Source: JANLYC01 sp963750495 (lineage in GTDB: Bacteria > Actinomycetota > Actinomycetes > Propionibacteriales > Nocardioidaceae). Taken from it: a stretch of DNA of 64,000 bases. A model generated the notes under the pieces. That model made no database searches. It had not been told where the DNA came from and saw only the letters and a list, made by a program, of their open reading frames with translations. Shown here piece after piece: positions 1 through 8,236 of the stretch. The stretch covers positions 1 through 64,000 of the forward strand of contig CAVVQV010000002.1 in assembly GCA_963750495.1 (NCBI GenBank). Direction: 5' to 3'. Each line of letters opens with the position of its first letter. Positions within the stretch are counted from its first letter, which is position 1. Made by a program: the position numbers and the translations under genes.

Positions 1-26
1 TGGGCCCAGCCTGCGCTGCGCCGGGG

Positions 27-632
27 TCAGGGGCTGCTCGATCCCTCGGCCCGCAGCCGGGACACGACGCCGAGCGGCGCGTCCTCGAGGGTGAGCGCGA
101 ACAGGAGATGGTCCCGCCACATGCCGTTGATGTGCAGGTAGCGCGGTGCCAACCCGATCTCGGCGAAGCCCAGCTTGCGGACCACACGCAGGCTGGCGAC
201 GTTCTCGGGCCGGATCGCGATCTCGATCCGGTGCAGCCGCAACACGTTGAAACAGTGGTCGCAGGCGAGGGCGACCGCCGTCGGCATGATGCCCCGCCCG
301 GCATGACCCTCGTCGATCCAATAGCCCATCTGGGCCCACCTCGCCGAGCCCCAGGTGATCCCCGTGACCGTCAGCTGGCCGACCATGACGCCGTCGTAGG
401 TGACGACGAACGGCAGTGCACGGCCCTGCCGGCCCTGCCGGATGAGGTCGCGGGTCAGCGCGCGATACCCCGTCGAGGTGCCGCCGGTGTCGGGCGGCCG
501 CGTCGACTCCCAGGGGCCGAGCCACTCGAGGTTGCTCTGCCGCAGCTCCGCCCAGCGGGTCGCATCGCGACGTCGCAGCGGCCGCAGGCCGATGCGGCCG
601 CGGTTCAGCTGGACAGGCCATCCTCGGGTCAG
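27..632 (-). CDS. rimJ: RimJ/RimL-type GNAT acetyltransferase, probable CTG start
   Basis: Predicted acetyl-CoA-dependent N-acetyltransferase of the ribosomal-protein (RimJ) type, cytoplasmic, 201 residues from 632. An acetyl-CoA loop (DEGHAGRGIM, about residues 107-116) and the C-terminal GNAT motif around RPENVASLRVVRKLGF are visible. The first ATG in frame (386) would remove about 80 residues, including LRPLRRRDA at 16-24, which is typical of the family N-terminus. No ATG, GTG or TTG lies in frame between 386 and the mogA stop; a CTG at 632-630 overlaps the mogA TGA as CTGA, just as the other genes of this operon are coupled. The order moeA-(moaC-mogA)-rimJ matches other actinobacteria. 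Family assignment is firm, substrate and start are inferred. Confidence 0.8.
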   Translation of the reverse strand: MTRGWPVQLNRGRIGLRPLRRRDATRWAELRQSNLEWLGPWESTRPPDTGGTSTGYRALTRDLIRQGRQGRALPFVVTYDGVMVGQLTVTGITWGSARWAQMGYWIDEGHAGRGIMPTAVALACDHCFNVLRLHRIEIAIRPENVASLRVVRKLGFAEIGLAPRYLHINGMWRDHLLFALTLEDAPLGVVSRLRAEGSSSP

Positions 633-1144
633 GGCGCACCACCGTCGTCGGGGCGGACGTGGTCGCTGCCGCGCACCTGCTCCAGGGCATGACCGAGGAT
701 CGGCATCAGCACGGCCAAACCGTCCTTGACGCCACCGATCGAGCCGGGCAGGTTGACGACGAAGGTCGTTCCCGCCGTCCCGGCCAGGCCGCGTGACAAC
801 GCGGCCGTCGGAACCCCCTGCGCCTGGCCGAACGCCCGGATCGCCTCGGCCACCCCGGGCACCTCCCGTTCGAGCACCAGCCGGGTCATCTCAGGTGTGT
901 GGTCAGTCGGGGTCAGGCCGGTGCCGCCGGTGGTCACCACGAGGTCGACACCCTCGTCGACCGCTGCCCGCAGCACATCAGCCACCGGTTCACCGTCGGG
1001 TACGACGCTCGAGGTGACGGCGCCGAAGCCCGCCTCCTGCAGAACCGACACGATGCGCGGTCCCGTCGTGTCGGCGTAGACGCCTGCGGCTGCCCGGTTG
1101 GAGACCGACACGACATGCGCCCGGCGCGCGGCAAAGTCACTCAC
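629..1144 (-). CDS. mogA: Molybdenum cofactor biosynthesis protein, MogA/MoaB family
   Basis: A 171-residue protein of the MoaB/MogA molybdopterin-binding fold, which adenylylates molybdopterin before molybdate insertion. The signature TTGGTGLTPTD lies at residues 71-81 and the conserved P-G-S near the C-terminus (NLPGSIGGVKDG) is present. I take the GTG at 1144, because it overlaps the moaC TGA as GTGA; an ATG 24 bases upstream lies inside moaC and gives no extra conserved residues. It is the fourth gene of the minus-strand cofactor operon. Whether it acts as MogA or as the functionally related MoaB cannot be told from sequence. Confidence 0.9.
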   Translation of the reverse strand: MSDFAARRAHVVSVSNRAAAGVYADTTGPRIVSVLQEAGFGAVTSSVVPDGEPVADVLRAAVDEGVDLVVTTGGTGLTPTDHTPEMTRLVLEREVPGVAEAIRAFGQAQGVPTAALSRGLAGTAGTTFVVNLPGSIGGVKDGLAVLMPILGHALEQVRGSDHVRPDDGGAP

Positions 1145-1644
1145 GAGCCCGACTCCGAGCGAGTCCACGTCCCGGATCGGCCGCCGGCCTTGCTGAGCAC
1201 CCGTATGTCGGTGATCACCGCGCCCTTGTCGACCGCCTTGACCATGTCGATGAGTGCCAGCCCGGCCACGGCGACGGAGGTAAGGGCTTCCATCTCGACT
1301 CCGGTCCGGTCCGTCGTACGCACGGTGGCCGTGATGTCCACCCCCGCGTCGACCACGACGAGGTCGACGACGACGCCGCTGATAGCGACCGGATGGCAGA
1401 GCGGCACCAGGTCAGGGGTGCGCTTGGCGGCCATGATTCCGGCCAACCGCGCGACGGCGAGCGCATCACCCTTGGGCACGCCGTCACCGCGCAGCAGCGC
1501 GACGACCTCAGCCGACGTCACGACCCGACCGGCCGCGACGGCGGTTCGCGCCGTGACGGTCTTGTCCGAGACGTCGACCATTCGCGCGGCTCCTGCGGAG
1601 TCGACATGCGTCAGCCGCGGCTGATCGTCCGACGCCGCAGCCAT
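1141..1644 (-). CDS. moaC: Cyclic pyranopterin monophosphate synthase
   Basis: MoaC, 167 residues, converts the MoaA product (3',8-cyclo-GTP) to cyclic pyranopterin monophosphate, the first intermediate of molybdenum cofactor synthesis. Diagnostic motifs are LCHP (82-85), GVEMEALTSV (115-124) and the KAVDK loop (136-140) with the catalytic Asp/Lys region. Length is normal. Its ATG overlaps the moeA stop by one base (TGATG) and its stop overlaps the mogA GTG, so translation is probably coupled. No moaA is present in the window. Confidence 0.95.
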   Translation of the reverse strand: MAAASDDQPRLTHVDSAGAARMVDVSDKTVTARTAVAAGRVVTSAEVVALLRGDGVPKGDALAVARLAGIMAAKRTPDLVPLCHPVAISGVVVDLVVVDAGVDITATVRTTDRTGVEMEALTSVAVAGLALIDMVKAVDKGAVITDIRVLSKAGGRSGTWTRSESGS

Positions 1645-2864
1645 CAGAACATCCGATCCAGGACCATGACGTCGACGGTCGCACCCTCGTCGACCGAGGT
1701 CGTCTCGTCAGGCACCACGATCAACGCGTTGGAGAGCGCCAGGCTGCCGATGAGGTGTGATCCGTGCCCGCCAACGGGCGTGATCTCGGCCCCCTCTGCC
1801 GTCACCTCGAACGCACCGCGCACGAACTGCCGCCGGCCTTCCGGCGAGGCGAAGCCGGCCTTGCACACCGCACGGACCAGCGGCCGGCGATAGGGCAACA
1901 TGCCCATCATCAAGCGGATCGCCGGCAGCACGAACACCTCGAAGGAGATGTAGGCCGAGACCGGGTTGCCCGGCAGCGTGAAGATCGGGGTGTCGTCCTC
2001 GCCGATCGTGCCGAAGCCCTGCGGCTTGCCCGGCTGCATCGCGACCTCGTGGAACTGCACGGTGCCGAGCCGACCGAGCACGTCCTTGACGACGTCGTAG
2101 TCGCCCTTGCTGACACCCCCACTCGTGACGACGATGTCGGCGCGGACGAGCTGGTCGGACAACGTGTCGGTGAGCTCGTGCGGGTCGTCGGTGACGATGC
2201 CGACCCGGTAGGCGATCGCCTCTGCTTGCCGGACGGCTGCGGCGATCGCGAAGGAGTTGCAGTCGTAGATCGAGTCGAAGCCCAGCGGCGTGCCGGGCTC
2301 GCGCAGCTCACTCCCGGTCGACAGGACCACGATGCGCGGACGGGGGCGGGCGCTGACCTGCGCGTGGCCGGTCGCGGCCAGGACCGCCGCCTGTCGGGGA
2401 CCGAGGCGGGTACCCTCCGCGAGCAGCAGCTCACCCGCGCGAACGTCTTCACCGCGCGGACGCACGTGCTGGCCCTGCCCGGGCAGCCGCATGATCGAGA
2501 CGTTGGCGCGACCACCGTCCGTCCATTCGATCGGCACCACACAGTCGGCCCCGGCCGGCAAGGGGGCACCCGTCATGATCTTGACGGCCTGCCCCTCCGA
2601 CAACGCGTACGCCTTGCTCTGCCCGGCCGCAGACTCCCCCACGACCGGAAGCCGGATCGGGTTGTTCTCGCCGGCGTTCATGAGGTCGGCGCGCCGGCAG
2701 GCGTAACCGTCCATGGCGGAGTTGTCGAACGTCGGCAGATCGATCGAGGAGACGACGTCCTGGCAGATCGGCAGCCCGATCGCCTCCATCAGCGGCTGCT
2801 CGTACGGCGGCAGGGGCTGGACCAGCTCCAGAATCGTGCTCAGGTGCTCTTCAACACTGCGCAT
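1644..2864 (-). CDS. moeA: Molybdopterin molybdenumtransferase MoeA
   Basis: MoeA (gephyrin-like, 406 residues) inserts molybdate into adenylylated molybdopterin. FDNSAMDGYA (47-56), MTGAPLPAGAD (97-107), TSGGVSKGDYD (244-254) and PGNPVSA (295-301) are the family hallmarks and are all intact. It starts 43 bases downstream of the nucleotidyltransferase stop and runs directly into moaC, so the five minus-strand genes here probably form one transcription unit. The coupling of glucose-1-P uridylyltransferase with moeA is also seen in mycobacteria (Rv0993-Rv0994). Confidence 0.95.
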   Translation of the reverse strand: MRSVEEHLSTILELVQPLPPYEQPLMEAIGLPICQDVVSSIDLPTFDNSAMDGYACRRADLMNAGENNPIRLPVVGESAAGQSKAYALSEGQAVKIMTGAPLPAGADCVVPIEWTDGGRANVSIMRLPGQGQHVRPRGEDVRAGELLLAEGTRLGPRQAAVLAATGHAQVSARPRPRIVVLSTGSELREPGTPLGFDSIYDCNSFAIAAAVRQAEAIAYRVGIVTDDPHELTDTLSDQLVRADIVVTSGGVSKGDYDVVKDVLGRLGTVQFHEVAMQPGKPQGFGTIGEDDTPIFTLPGNPVSAYISFEVFVLPAIRLMMGMLPYRRPLVRAVCKAGFASPEGRRQFVRGAFEVTAEGAEITPVGGHGSHLIGSLALSNALIVVPDETTSVDEGATVDVMVLDRMF

Positions 2865-2907
2865 CAGGCAATGAGTCCTCGCATCGGGGCCGGGTGGTCA
2901 GATCACC

Positions 2908-4293
2908 CTAACGCCCGAGTGACGTGGCTGAGACCGTGCCGGGCGAACCGTCGGCGTCGACGTGCACGTCGCCCTGCACGACCACATCCGGGTCGAAGGT
3001 CCAGTCACCACGCACGGTGAGCGACGACGCCCGCTTGAGCGAGGGTGGCCCCATGGGAAAGCGCTTCTCGAAATCACCCACCAGCTTGTAGAACTCGCTG
3101 TCGAGGTCGACCGCCGGTGGCTTCGCCTCGCTCTGGGCCTGGACGACGCGGAAGTCGTCGCGCAGCTCGTACACATCGGAGCGCAGCAGGAGCAGGTCGT
3201 TGGTCGACTTGACCGGCAGGAACCTCGACCGGTCCACCTCCAACGCCCGGGCCCCGTCGAACACCTCGACGGCGGCCCCCATGGCCGACTCGACCTGGAT
3301 CACGGCTGGTGACGACGGGTCGCTCGGGTCGACGGTCTTCTCGTTGCGGATCAGCGGCAGCCCGAGCACGCCGTCGCGTTCGTCGAGCCGGCGAGCGAGG
3401 GCCCTCAAATCCACCCAGAGGTTGTTGGTGTTGAAGAAACGGTGACGGCTGATGTCCGCCAGGGCTTCCTCGTCCTCGGGCGCAGTCTGCGCCGTCTCAC
3501 GCAGCACGAGCCGTCCGTCGCTCGTGCGCACGGCGAGATGACCGCCTTTGCGGTCGGCCGGGGTACGCCGACACACCTCGTTGGCGAACGGTGCCCCGGA
3601 GCCCGCGAACCAGCCCGCCACCCGCGCGTCGACCGTGGCGCAGAGGTTGTCGGAGTTCGACAGGAACGCGAACCGGTAGCCCGCGTCGAGTAGCTGCTCG
3701 AGCAGCCCGGAGGCCTGCAACGCTGTATAGATGTCGCCGTGACCGGGTGGACACCACTCCAACGAGGGATCAGCCGGCCAGCTCACCGGCGTCAGGTCGT
3801 CGGTGCGCAGCTTCGGCTCGCGGTTCTGCATGAAGTCGAGCGGCAGACCATCGACCGGCAGGTCGTCGTACGCCGCCAGCGCAGCCAGCGTGTCGTCGCG
3901 CGTGCGGAAGGAGTTCATGAAGATCACCGGGAGCGGCACGCCCCACGTGGCCCGGCCCGCGAGCACCTGCCGGGCGATGATGTCGAGGAAGGTCAGGCCG
4001 TCGCGCACCGGTAGCAGCGACTTCGCCTGGGCCATGCCCATCGACGTACCGAGGCCACCGTTGACCTTGATCACGGCCGTCGTCGACAGGGCTTCGCGAC
4101 CTGCCTCGTCGTCGTCGCCGAGGTCGCTGAGCCGGGGAGGCGCGTCCAGGGGGGCGATGTCGGCCTCGTGGACGATGCCCGTGACCCCGGACTCGAGCTG
4201 CCGGTAGAAGTCGCTGAAGACCTCGATCGCGGCTGGGTGGACGTCGGCGCCCTGCATCTTCGTCCGGGCTTGTTCAAGTCCTTCGGCGCTCAT
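2908..4293 (-). CDS. UTP--glucose-1-phosphate uridylyltransferase, eukaryote-like UDPGP family
   Basis: Makes UDP-glucose from UTP and glucose-1-phosphate, supplying glycan and cell-envelope synthesis. The protein (461 residues from 4293, or 464 from an ATG at 4302) belongs to the UDPGP family found in eukaryotes rather than the short bacterial GalU family: the nucleotide loop NGGLGTSMGM is at 78-87, with a conserved Lys at 91. A TAGCAT hexamer at 4306-4301 lies seven bases before the 4293 ATG, so a leaderless message from 4293 is possible. It heads the minus-strand operon and is divergent from the FTHF cyclo-ligase. Phosphoglucomutase, its substrate supplier, lies at 10.5 kb. Confidence 0.9.
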   Translation of the reverse strand: MSAEGLEQARTKMQGADVHPAAIEVFSDFYRQLESGVTGIVHEADIAPLDAPPRLSDLGDDDEAGREALSTTAVIKVNGGLGTSMGMAQAKSLLPVRDGLTFLDIIARQVLAGRATWGVPLPVIFMNSFRTRDDTLAALAAYDDLPVDGLPLDFMQNREPKLRTDDLTPVSWPADPSLEWCPPGHGDIYTALQASGLLEQLLDAGYRFAFLSNSDNLCATVDARVAGWFAGSGAPFANEVCRRTPADRKGGHLAVRTSDGRLVLRETAQTAPEDEEALADISRHRFFNTNNLWVDLRALARRLDERDGVLGLPLIRNEKTVDPSDPSSPAVIQVESAMGAAVEVFDGARALEVDRSRFLPVKSTNDLLLLRSDVYELRDDFRVVQAQSEAKPPAVDLDSEFYKLVGDFEKRFPMGPPSLKRASSLTVRGDWTFDPDVVVQGDVHVDADGSPGTVSATSLGR

Positions 4294-4366
4294 GCCCAGC
4301 ATGCTAGGCGTTGACGCCGGAGGATGCGCAGGTGCTCGATCGTCGGCCTGCTCCTACAGTGGCGAT

Positions 4367-4966
4367 GTGAGCGACTCCTCCCCGAGCAAGGCGCACCTGC
4401 GAGAGACGCACCTCGCGCGACGGGCCGAGCGAAGCGAGGCCGACCAGGAGCGGCAGGCGCGGGGCTTCCGCGACCAGTTTCTCGGGCTGCCCGAGCTTGC
4501 CGGTGCCCGCTTGCTCGCGGCGTTCGTCTCGCAGCCAGGCGAGCCGGGCACGCGCCCACTCCTCGACTCCCTGCACGCGCGTGGCGTCGAGGTCCTGCTG
4601 CCTGTGCTGCTCGACGACTTCGACCTCGACTGGGGCCTGTACGAACCGGGCGAGCAGGAGCCCGGCCGCTTCGGCCTGCTCGTCCCGACCACGCCGCGTG
4701 CGGGCGTCGAGGCCATCACCACCGTGGCGGTGGTCGTGTGTCCAGGCGTTGCCGTGGACCGCGCCGGCCACCGCCTGGGCCGCGGCGGTGGGTCGTACGA
4801 CCGCGCGTTGCGCCGTTGCGGACCCGGGGTGCTGCGCGCACAGCTGGCGTACGACGACGAGGTCGTCGACGCTGTGCCCGCCGAGGACCACGACGAGCCG
4901 GTCGACGTCATCGTCACGCCTACGGCCACGATCCGCACTCGACCCACGACGGTGCGGTCGCGCTAG
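4367..4966 (+). CDS. 5-formyltetrahydrofolate cyclo-ligase
   Basis: ATP-dependent conversion of 5-formyl-THF to 5,10-methenyl-THF, returning the storage folate to one-carbon metabolism. The 199-residue protein has the family signature GRGGGSYDR at 138-146 and the basic N-terminal helix region. I chose the GTG at 4367: the frame is open upstream, but that stretch has no recognisable residues, and a TACAGT hexamer at 4354-4359 places a likely transcription start at the GTG, implying a leaderless message. The same neighbour (Rv0992c) flanks the homologous mycobacterial locus. Confidence 0.93.
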   Translation: MSDSSPSKAHLRETHLARRAERSEADQERQARGFRDQFLGLPELAGARLLAAFVSQPGEPGTRPLLDSLHARGVEVLLPVLLDDFDLDWGLYEPGEQEPGRFGLLVPTTPRAGVEAITTVAVVVCPGVAVDRAGHRLGRGGGSYDRALRRCGPGVLRAQLAYDDEVVDAVPAEDHDEPVDVIVTPTATIRTRPTTVRSR

Positions 4967-4991
4967 CGAGGTCCCTGTCGATCAGCCGCGG

Positions 4992-7574
4992 TCACTCGGA
5001 TGGTTCGAGGGTCAGCGTCCGGTCGGCAGATTTCAGGACCGCGCCCGGGCTGAATGCCCACGGCAGCGTCTCGCCGTCCGCCCACAGGTCGGTCTGGTCG
5101 GTGTAGTGACCGTTGTAGGCATGGCCGGACGCACCGGTCAGGTTGATCCACCGCGCGGCGTCGAGATCGTCGAGCGGGATCACCATCCGCATCGACGGGA
5201 CCGCGGTCACTTCATAATCCTTCGCAGCGTTCCAGGCCGCAGCGTCGACCACCGAAGGGCCGCCGCCGAGGTCGTACGGCCCGCGGTTGAACAGGAACCG
5301 CACCGGCGAGCTGTCCGCCCCCATCGTCGAGTTGCGCAGCGTCAGCTGGTGCAGCCGCCCCCACTCCCAGCGTTTCGGGTCACGGGACATCTCGCTGGTC
5401 AGCTCGTCCCGTGTCTGCCTCAGCGCAAGCACGATCATGTCGTTGCGCCGCTCGACCTCGGGTGTGTCGACGTCGTCCCAGAACGCGTCGTCCGGGTGCT
5501 CGAGCAGCCGGTCCATGACCGCCCACCAACGGTCGCCCCCGTCCGGCCACGCGTCCTTCGGCAGCTGGTCGTGGAAGGTGTCAGCGAGCAGGTTCTTCCA
5601 GGCGACGTTGAAGTACGCGGCCGCTGACGAGTCGGCAGGCATCGTGAAGTCCCAGCCGATGAGCGTGTGCTGACCCGACCGGTAGTAGGCACTGCGCAGC
5701 TCGACCCCCAACAGGTACGGCGTCAGCCGCTTGGCCAGCCAGCTGGAGGTGTCGAGCTGGATGGAGGCCAGGTCGGCGGGGGTGAGCTGGTCGTGTGTTC
5801 CCAGGAGGTCATGAATGCGTTGCGCACGATAGCCGTAGTCATAGGTGCTGCTGATGAAGTAGGGATAGCTCTTGCGCACGATCGCCTGGTTGGCGGTGAC
5901 GACGTACCCGTCCTTGGGATCCAGGACGCTCGGCAATGCGTCGAAGGGAATGACCGAGCGGTCCCACTCGTAGGCGGGGTCCCAGCCCGGGACCGGCCAT
6001 TCGCCGTTGCCCGTGCGGCGAACCGGGATCTTGCCGTTGGCTTGGTACCCGATGTGGCCATTGACGTCGGCGTACACGAGGTTCTGCGCCGGGACGTCGA
6101 AGTGACGAGCCGCGTCGCGGACCTGGTTCCAGCTGGTGGCCTTGTCGAGCTCGAAGACGGCGTCTGCCGTCCGGCCCGGCGTCAACGCGGTCCACCGCAG
6201 GGCAACGGCGTATCCGTTGCCCCGCCTCGGCTTGTCCTTGCCACCACGGACCGGCGCATCCGCGCCCACGGTGGAGTAGTCGTCACTCACGTCGGAGATG
6301 AGTGGGCCGTGCCGGGTTTCGCGGACCGTGACCGTGACCGGGCTGCCGCCTTCCACGACGAAGCGCTCCTCGCGCGTCGCCATGGGCACGGCCTTGCCGT
6401 CATACAGATAATGACCGTCGTCGAGGACCTTCTCCAGGTAGAGGTCCTGCACGTCGGGGTCGAGGTTGGTGAAGCCCCAGGCGATCGACTGGTTGTGGCC
6501 GATGATGACGCCGGGAAGGCCCGGGAACGTGAAGCCGGTGACGTCGAAGGGGCACTGCGCGTTCACGTGGGTGCAGTGGAGACCCATCTGGTACCAGATG
6601 CTCGGCATGGAGGCGCCCAGGTGTGGGTCGTTCGCCAGGATCGCTGCACCGCTGGCGGTGTGGTCACCCGAGACGGCGAACGCGTTGCTCCCCAACGAGG
6701 TGCTCGTGCTGCCGAGCAACGTCGAGAGGGCATGGGTCGCCTGGCGGGTACGCAGCAGCGCCTCCCGGCCCTTGCTCAGGAAGGGCGGGCGCTCGGGCAA
6801 CCGGGTGCCCGGCCGCCGGGCGTCCTGCTCGTAAGCGCCGTCGACGAGGGCACCCTGGTGCACGATCGGCTGGTTGAGGCGGTAGGGGTAGCCGGGGTAG
6901 AGCTTGTTGATCTGACCGCGACGGAGCCCGGTGGACTCGAGCGACCTGTCCAGCTCGTCGCCGATGTTGCTGCCGAGGTCCCAGGCCATGGCCTTGAGCC
7001 AGGCCAGCGAGTCGACGGCCGTCCACTTCTCAGGCGTGGAGCTGACGCCCTTAAGCCCGAGCATCGCGTACTCCAGCGACAGGGTGGCGCCGTCGTGATC
7101 GGCGACGTACGCGTTGACGCCACTGGAGAACGCCTCGAGGTAGCGGCGGGTGTCGGTGGAGACCAGCGGCAGCTCCTTCTCGGCGACCCGGCGCCACCCC
7201 ATGGTGCGCACGATCTGATCGGTCTCGAGGGCCTCCTCTCCGAACAGCTCGCTCAGCCGACCAGCCGTGATGTGCCGTTGCACGTCCATCTGGAAGAACC
7301 GGTCCTGCGCCTGGACGTAGCCCTGCGCAAAGAAGAGGTCCGCACTGGTGTCGGCATAGACCTGCGGGATGCCGTGATCGTCGCGGATCACCGTGACCTT
7401 CGACTGCAGGCCCGCCAGGGTCAGGCTTCCGCTGGTCTGGGGGAAAGAGCGACGCACGGTCCAGACGCCCGTCGCCGCGCCCACGATCACCACCAGGACC
7501 ACTCCGACCCCGACCCAGGTCGTGATGCGGGCCCAACGGGGCATCCGGGCAGGGAGTACGGGCACGGCCCCCAT
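4992..7574 (-). CDS. Penicillin acylase family protein (Ntn hydrolase, S45)
   Basis: An 860-residue exported or membrane-anchored Ntn-hydrolase precursor of the penicillin acylase/AHL acylase family, cleaving amide bonds of acylated amines. A transmembrane or signal segment spans about residues 18-38. The alpha chain follows (FFAQGYVQAQDRFFQMD near 81-97), then the self-processing site G295/S296 in LGSNAF, where Ser296 becomes the N-terminal nucleophile of the beta chain. HLGAS after NDP is also typical. The start at 7574 is preferred over an ATG 81 bases upstream that adds a low-complexity tail; 7544 is another option. It converges on the cyclo-ligase gene and is divergent from the FmdB-like gene. 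The substrate cannot be predicted. Confidence 0.9.
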   Translation of the reverse strand: MGAVPVLPARMPRWARITTWVGVGVVLVVIVGAATGVWTVRRSFPQTSGSLTLAGLQSKVTVIRDDHGIPQVYADTSADLFFAQGYVQAQDRFFQMDVQRHITAGRLSELFGEEALETDQIVRTMGWRRVAEKELPLVSTDTRRYLEAFSSGVNAYVADHDGATLSLEYAMLGLKGVSSTPEKWTAVDSLAWLKAMAWDLGSNIGDELDRSLESTGLRRGQINKLYPGYPYRLNQPIVHQGALVDGAYEQDARRPGTRLPERPPFLSKGREALLRTRQATHALSTLLGSTSTSLGSNAFAVSGDHTASGAAILANDPHLGASMPSIWYQMGLHCTHVNAQCPFDVTGFTFPGLPGVIIGHNQSIAWGFTNLDPDVQDLYLEKVLDDGHYLYDGKAVPMATREERFVVEGGSPVTVTVRETRHGPLISDVSDDYSTVGADAPVRGGKDKPRRGNGYAVALRWTALTPGRTADAVFELDKATSWNQVRDAARHFDVPAQNLVYADVNGHIGYQANGKIPVRRTGNGEWPVPGWDPAYEWDRSVIPFDALPSVLDPKDGYVVTANQAIVRKSYPYFISSTYDYGYRAQRIHDLLGTHDQLTPADLASIQLDTSSWLAKRLTPYLLGVELRSAYYRSGQHTLIGWDFTMPADSSAAAYFNVAWKNLLADTFHDQLPKDAWPDGGDRWWAVMDRLLEHPDDAFWDDVDTPEVERRNDMIVLALRQTRDELTSEMSRDPKRWEWGRLHQLTLRNSTMGADSSPVRFLFNRGPYDLGGGPSVVDAAAWNAAKDYEVTAVPSMRMVIPLDDLDAARWINLTGASGHAYNGHYTDQTDLWADGETLPWAFSPGAVLKSADRTLTLEPSE

Positions 7575-7629
7575 TGTGCCGTCAGCCCCCGTCCAGCGGA
7601 CCCGGCGGTGGCCGCCACACGCCGGGGCT

Positions 7630-7692
7630 TTGCTTCCATGCCCGGGCTGTCGCACAATAGAGACGCTGGCAGTCGCTATGCGCGAGTGCTAA
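7630..7692 (+). promoter_or_regulatory. Promoter with CIRCE-type HrcA operator
   Basis: A promoter with TTGCTT at 7630-7635 and CACAAT at 7653-7658 (17-base spacer) is followed at once by CTGGCAGTC (7666-7674), nine bases, then GAGTGCTAA (7684-7692). The right half equals the CIRCE half-site exactly and the nine-base spacing is that of CIRCE; the left half matches 6 of 9. The operator covers the predicted start of transcription, as in HrcA-repressed heat-shock genes. It points at the FmdB/Ruc-like gene starting at 7772. Confidence 0.7.
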
Positions 7693-7693
7693 C

Positions 7694-7715
7694 CGGACCG
7701 GTGCGAGCCGGTCCG
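7694..7715. repeat. 8-bp inverted repeat in fmdB leader
   Basis: CGGACCGG (7694-7701) and CCGGTCCG (7708-7715) form a perfect 8-bp stem around a 6-base loop, directly after the CIRCE half-site and about 55 bases before the GTG of the FmdB-like gene. It lies in the predicted 5' leader and could be a second operator or a stabilising hairpin; there is no U-run. Confidence 0.5.
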
Positions 7716-7771
7716 TCCGTTGTCCGCCCCGGTCGAGGTCAGCCCCGTGCCGAGGTCTGAAGGAGCCGCTC

Positions 7772-8173
7772 GTGCCCGTCTACCAGTACGCCTGCACCGC
7801 CTGCGGCGAGCAGCTCGAGGTTCGCCAGAGCTTCACCGACGACGCGCTGACCGAATGCCCTGTCTGCGCGGGTCGGCTGCGCAAGGTGCTCAGCGCCGTC
7901 GGCGTCGTGTTCAAGGGCTCCGGCTTCTACCGCACCGACAGCCGGAAGGCTGAGTCGTCGAGCACCTCGAGCGGGTCGAACGGCGAGTCGAACGGGGCGT
8001 CACCCGCGAAGGAGTCGTCGCCGACGAAGGAGTCCGGCGACAAGAAGTCCGGCGACAAGGAGTCGGCCTCCACCTCGTCAGAGTCGAAGCCGGACCGGGC
8101 GACGAAGGCGGCCGGCTCGAACGGCTCGGGTCCGTCGAGCGGTTCGACGACCACCCCCGCTGCAGCCCGCTGA
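7772..8173 (+). CDS. FmdB-family zinc-ribbon protein, Ruc-like redox chaperone candidate
   Basis: 133 residues: an N-terminal zinc ribbon with two CxxC pairs (C8/C11 and C29/C32) and the conserved VFKGSGFYRTD segment, followed by a long Ser/Gly/Lys/Glu-rich tail (from about residue 58) that should be disordered. A GTG start with AGGAG at 7761-7765 is used. The gene sits between the FTHF cyclo-ligase region and mscL, as M. tuberculosis Rv0991c (Ruc) does. Ruc is known as a zinc-binding, disordered, redox-switched chaperone under HrcA control; the CIRCE-like site here supports the same role. The chaperone function is inferred from architecture, context and operator. Confidence 0.85.
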   Translation: MPVYQYACTACGEQLEVRQSFTDDALTECPVCAGRLRKVLSAVGVVFKGSGFYRTDSRKAESSSTSSGSNGESNGASPAKESSPTKESGDKKSGDKESASTSSESKPDRATKAAGSNGSGPSSGSTTTPAAAR

Positions 8174-8236
8174 GACCCCCGCCTGGCCTGTGGATGACGG
8201 CCCCGCGGCATCCGCCGACTCTCCTAGCCTGCGTGG

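Noticed and set aside
1764..3020. Long open frame opposite moeA
   Set aside because: Antisense shadow of a G/C-rich gene: no family motifs, Arg/His/Gly-rich composition, while moeA on the other strand has all its signatures. Similar long shadows opposite the penicillin acylase (5667-7760) and other genes were left out for the same reason.
4992..7574. Beta-lactam resistance function for the penicillin acylase homologue
   Set aside because: The family cleaves many acylated amines, including quorum signals; sequence does not show the substrate.
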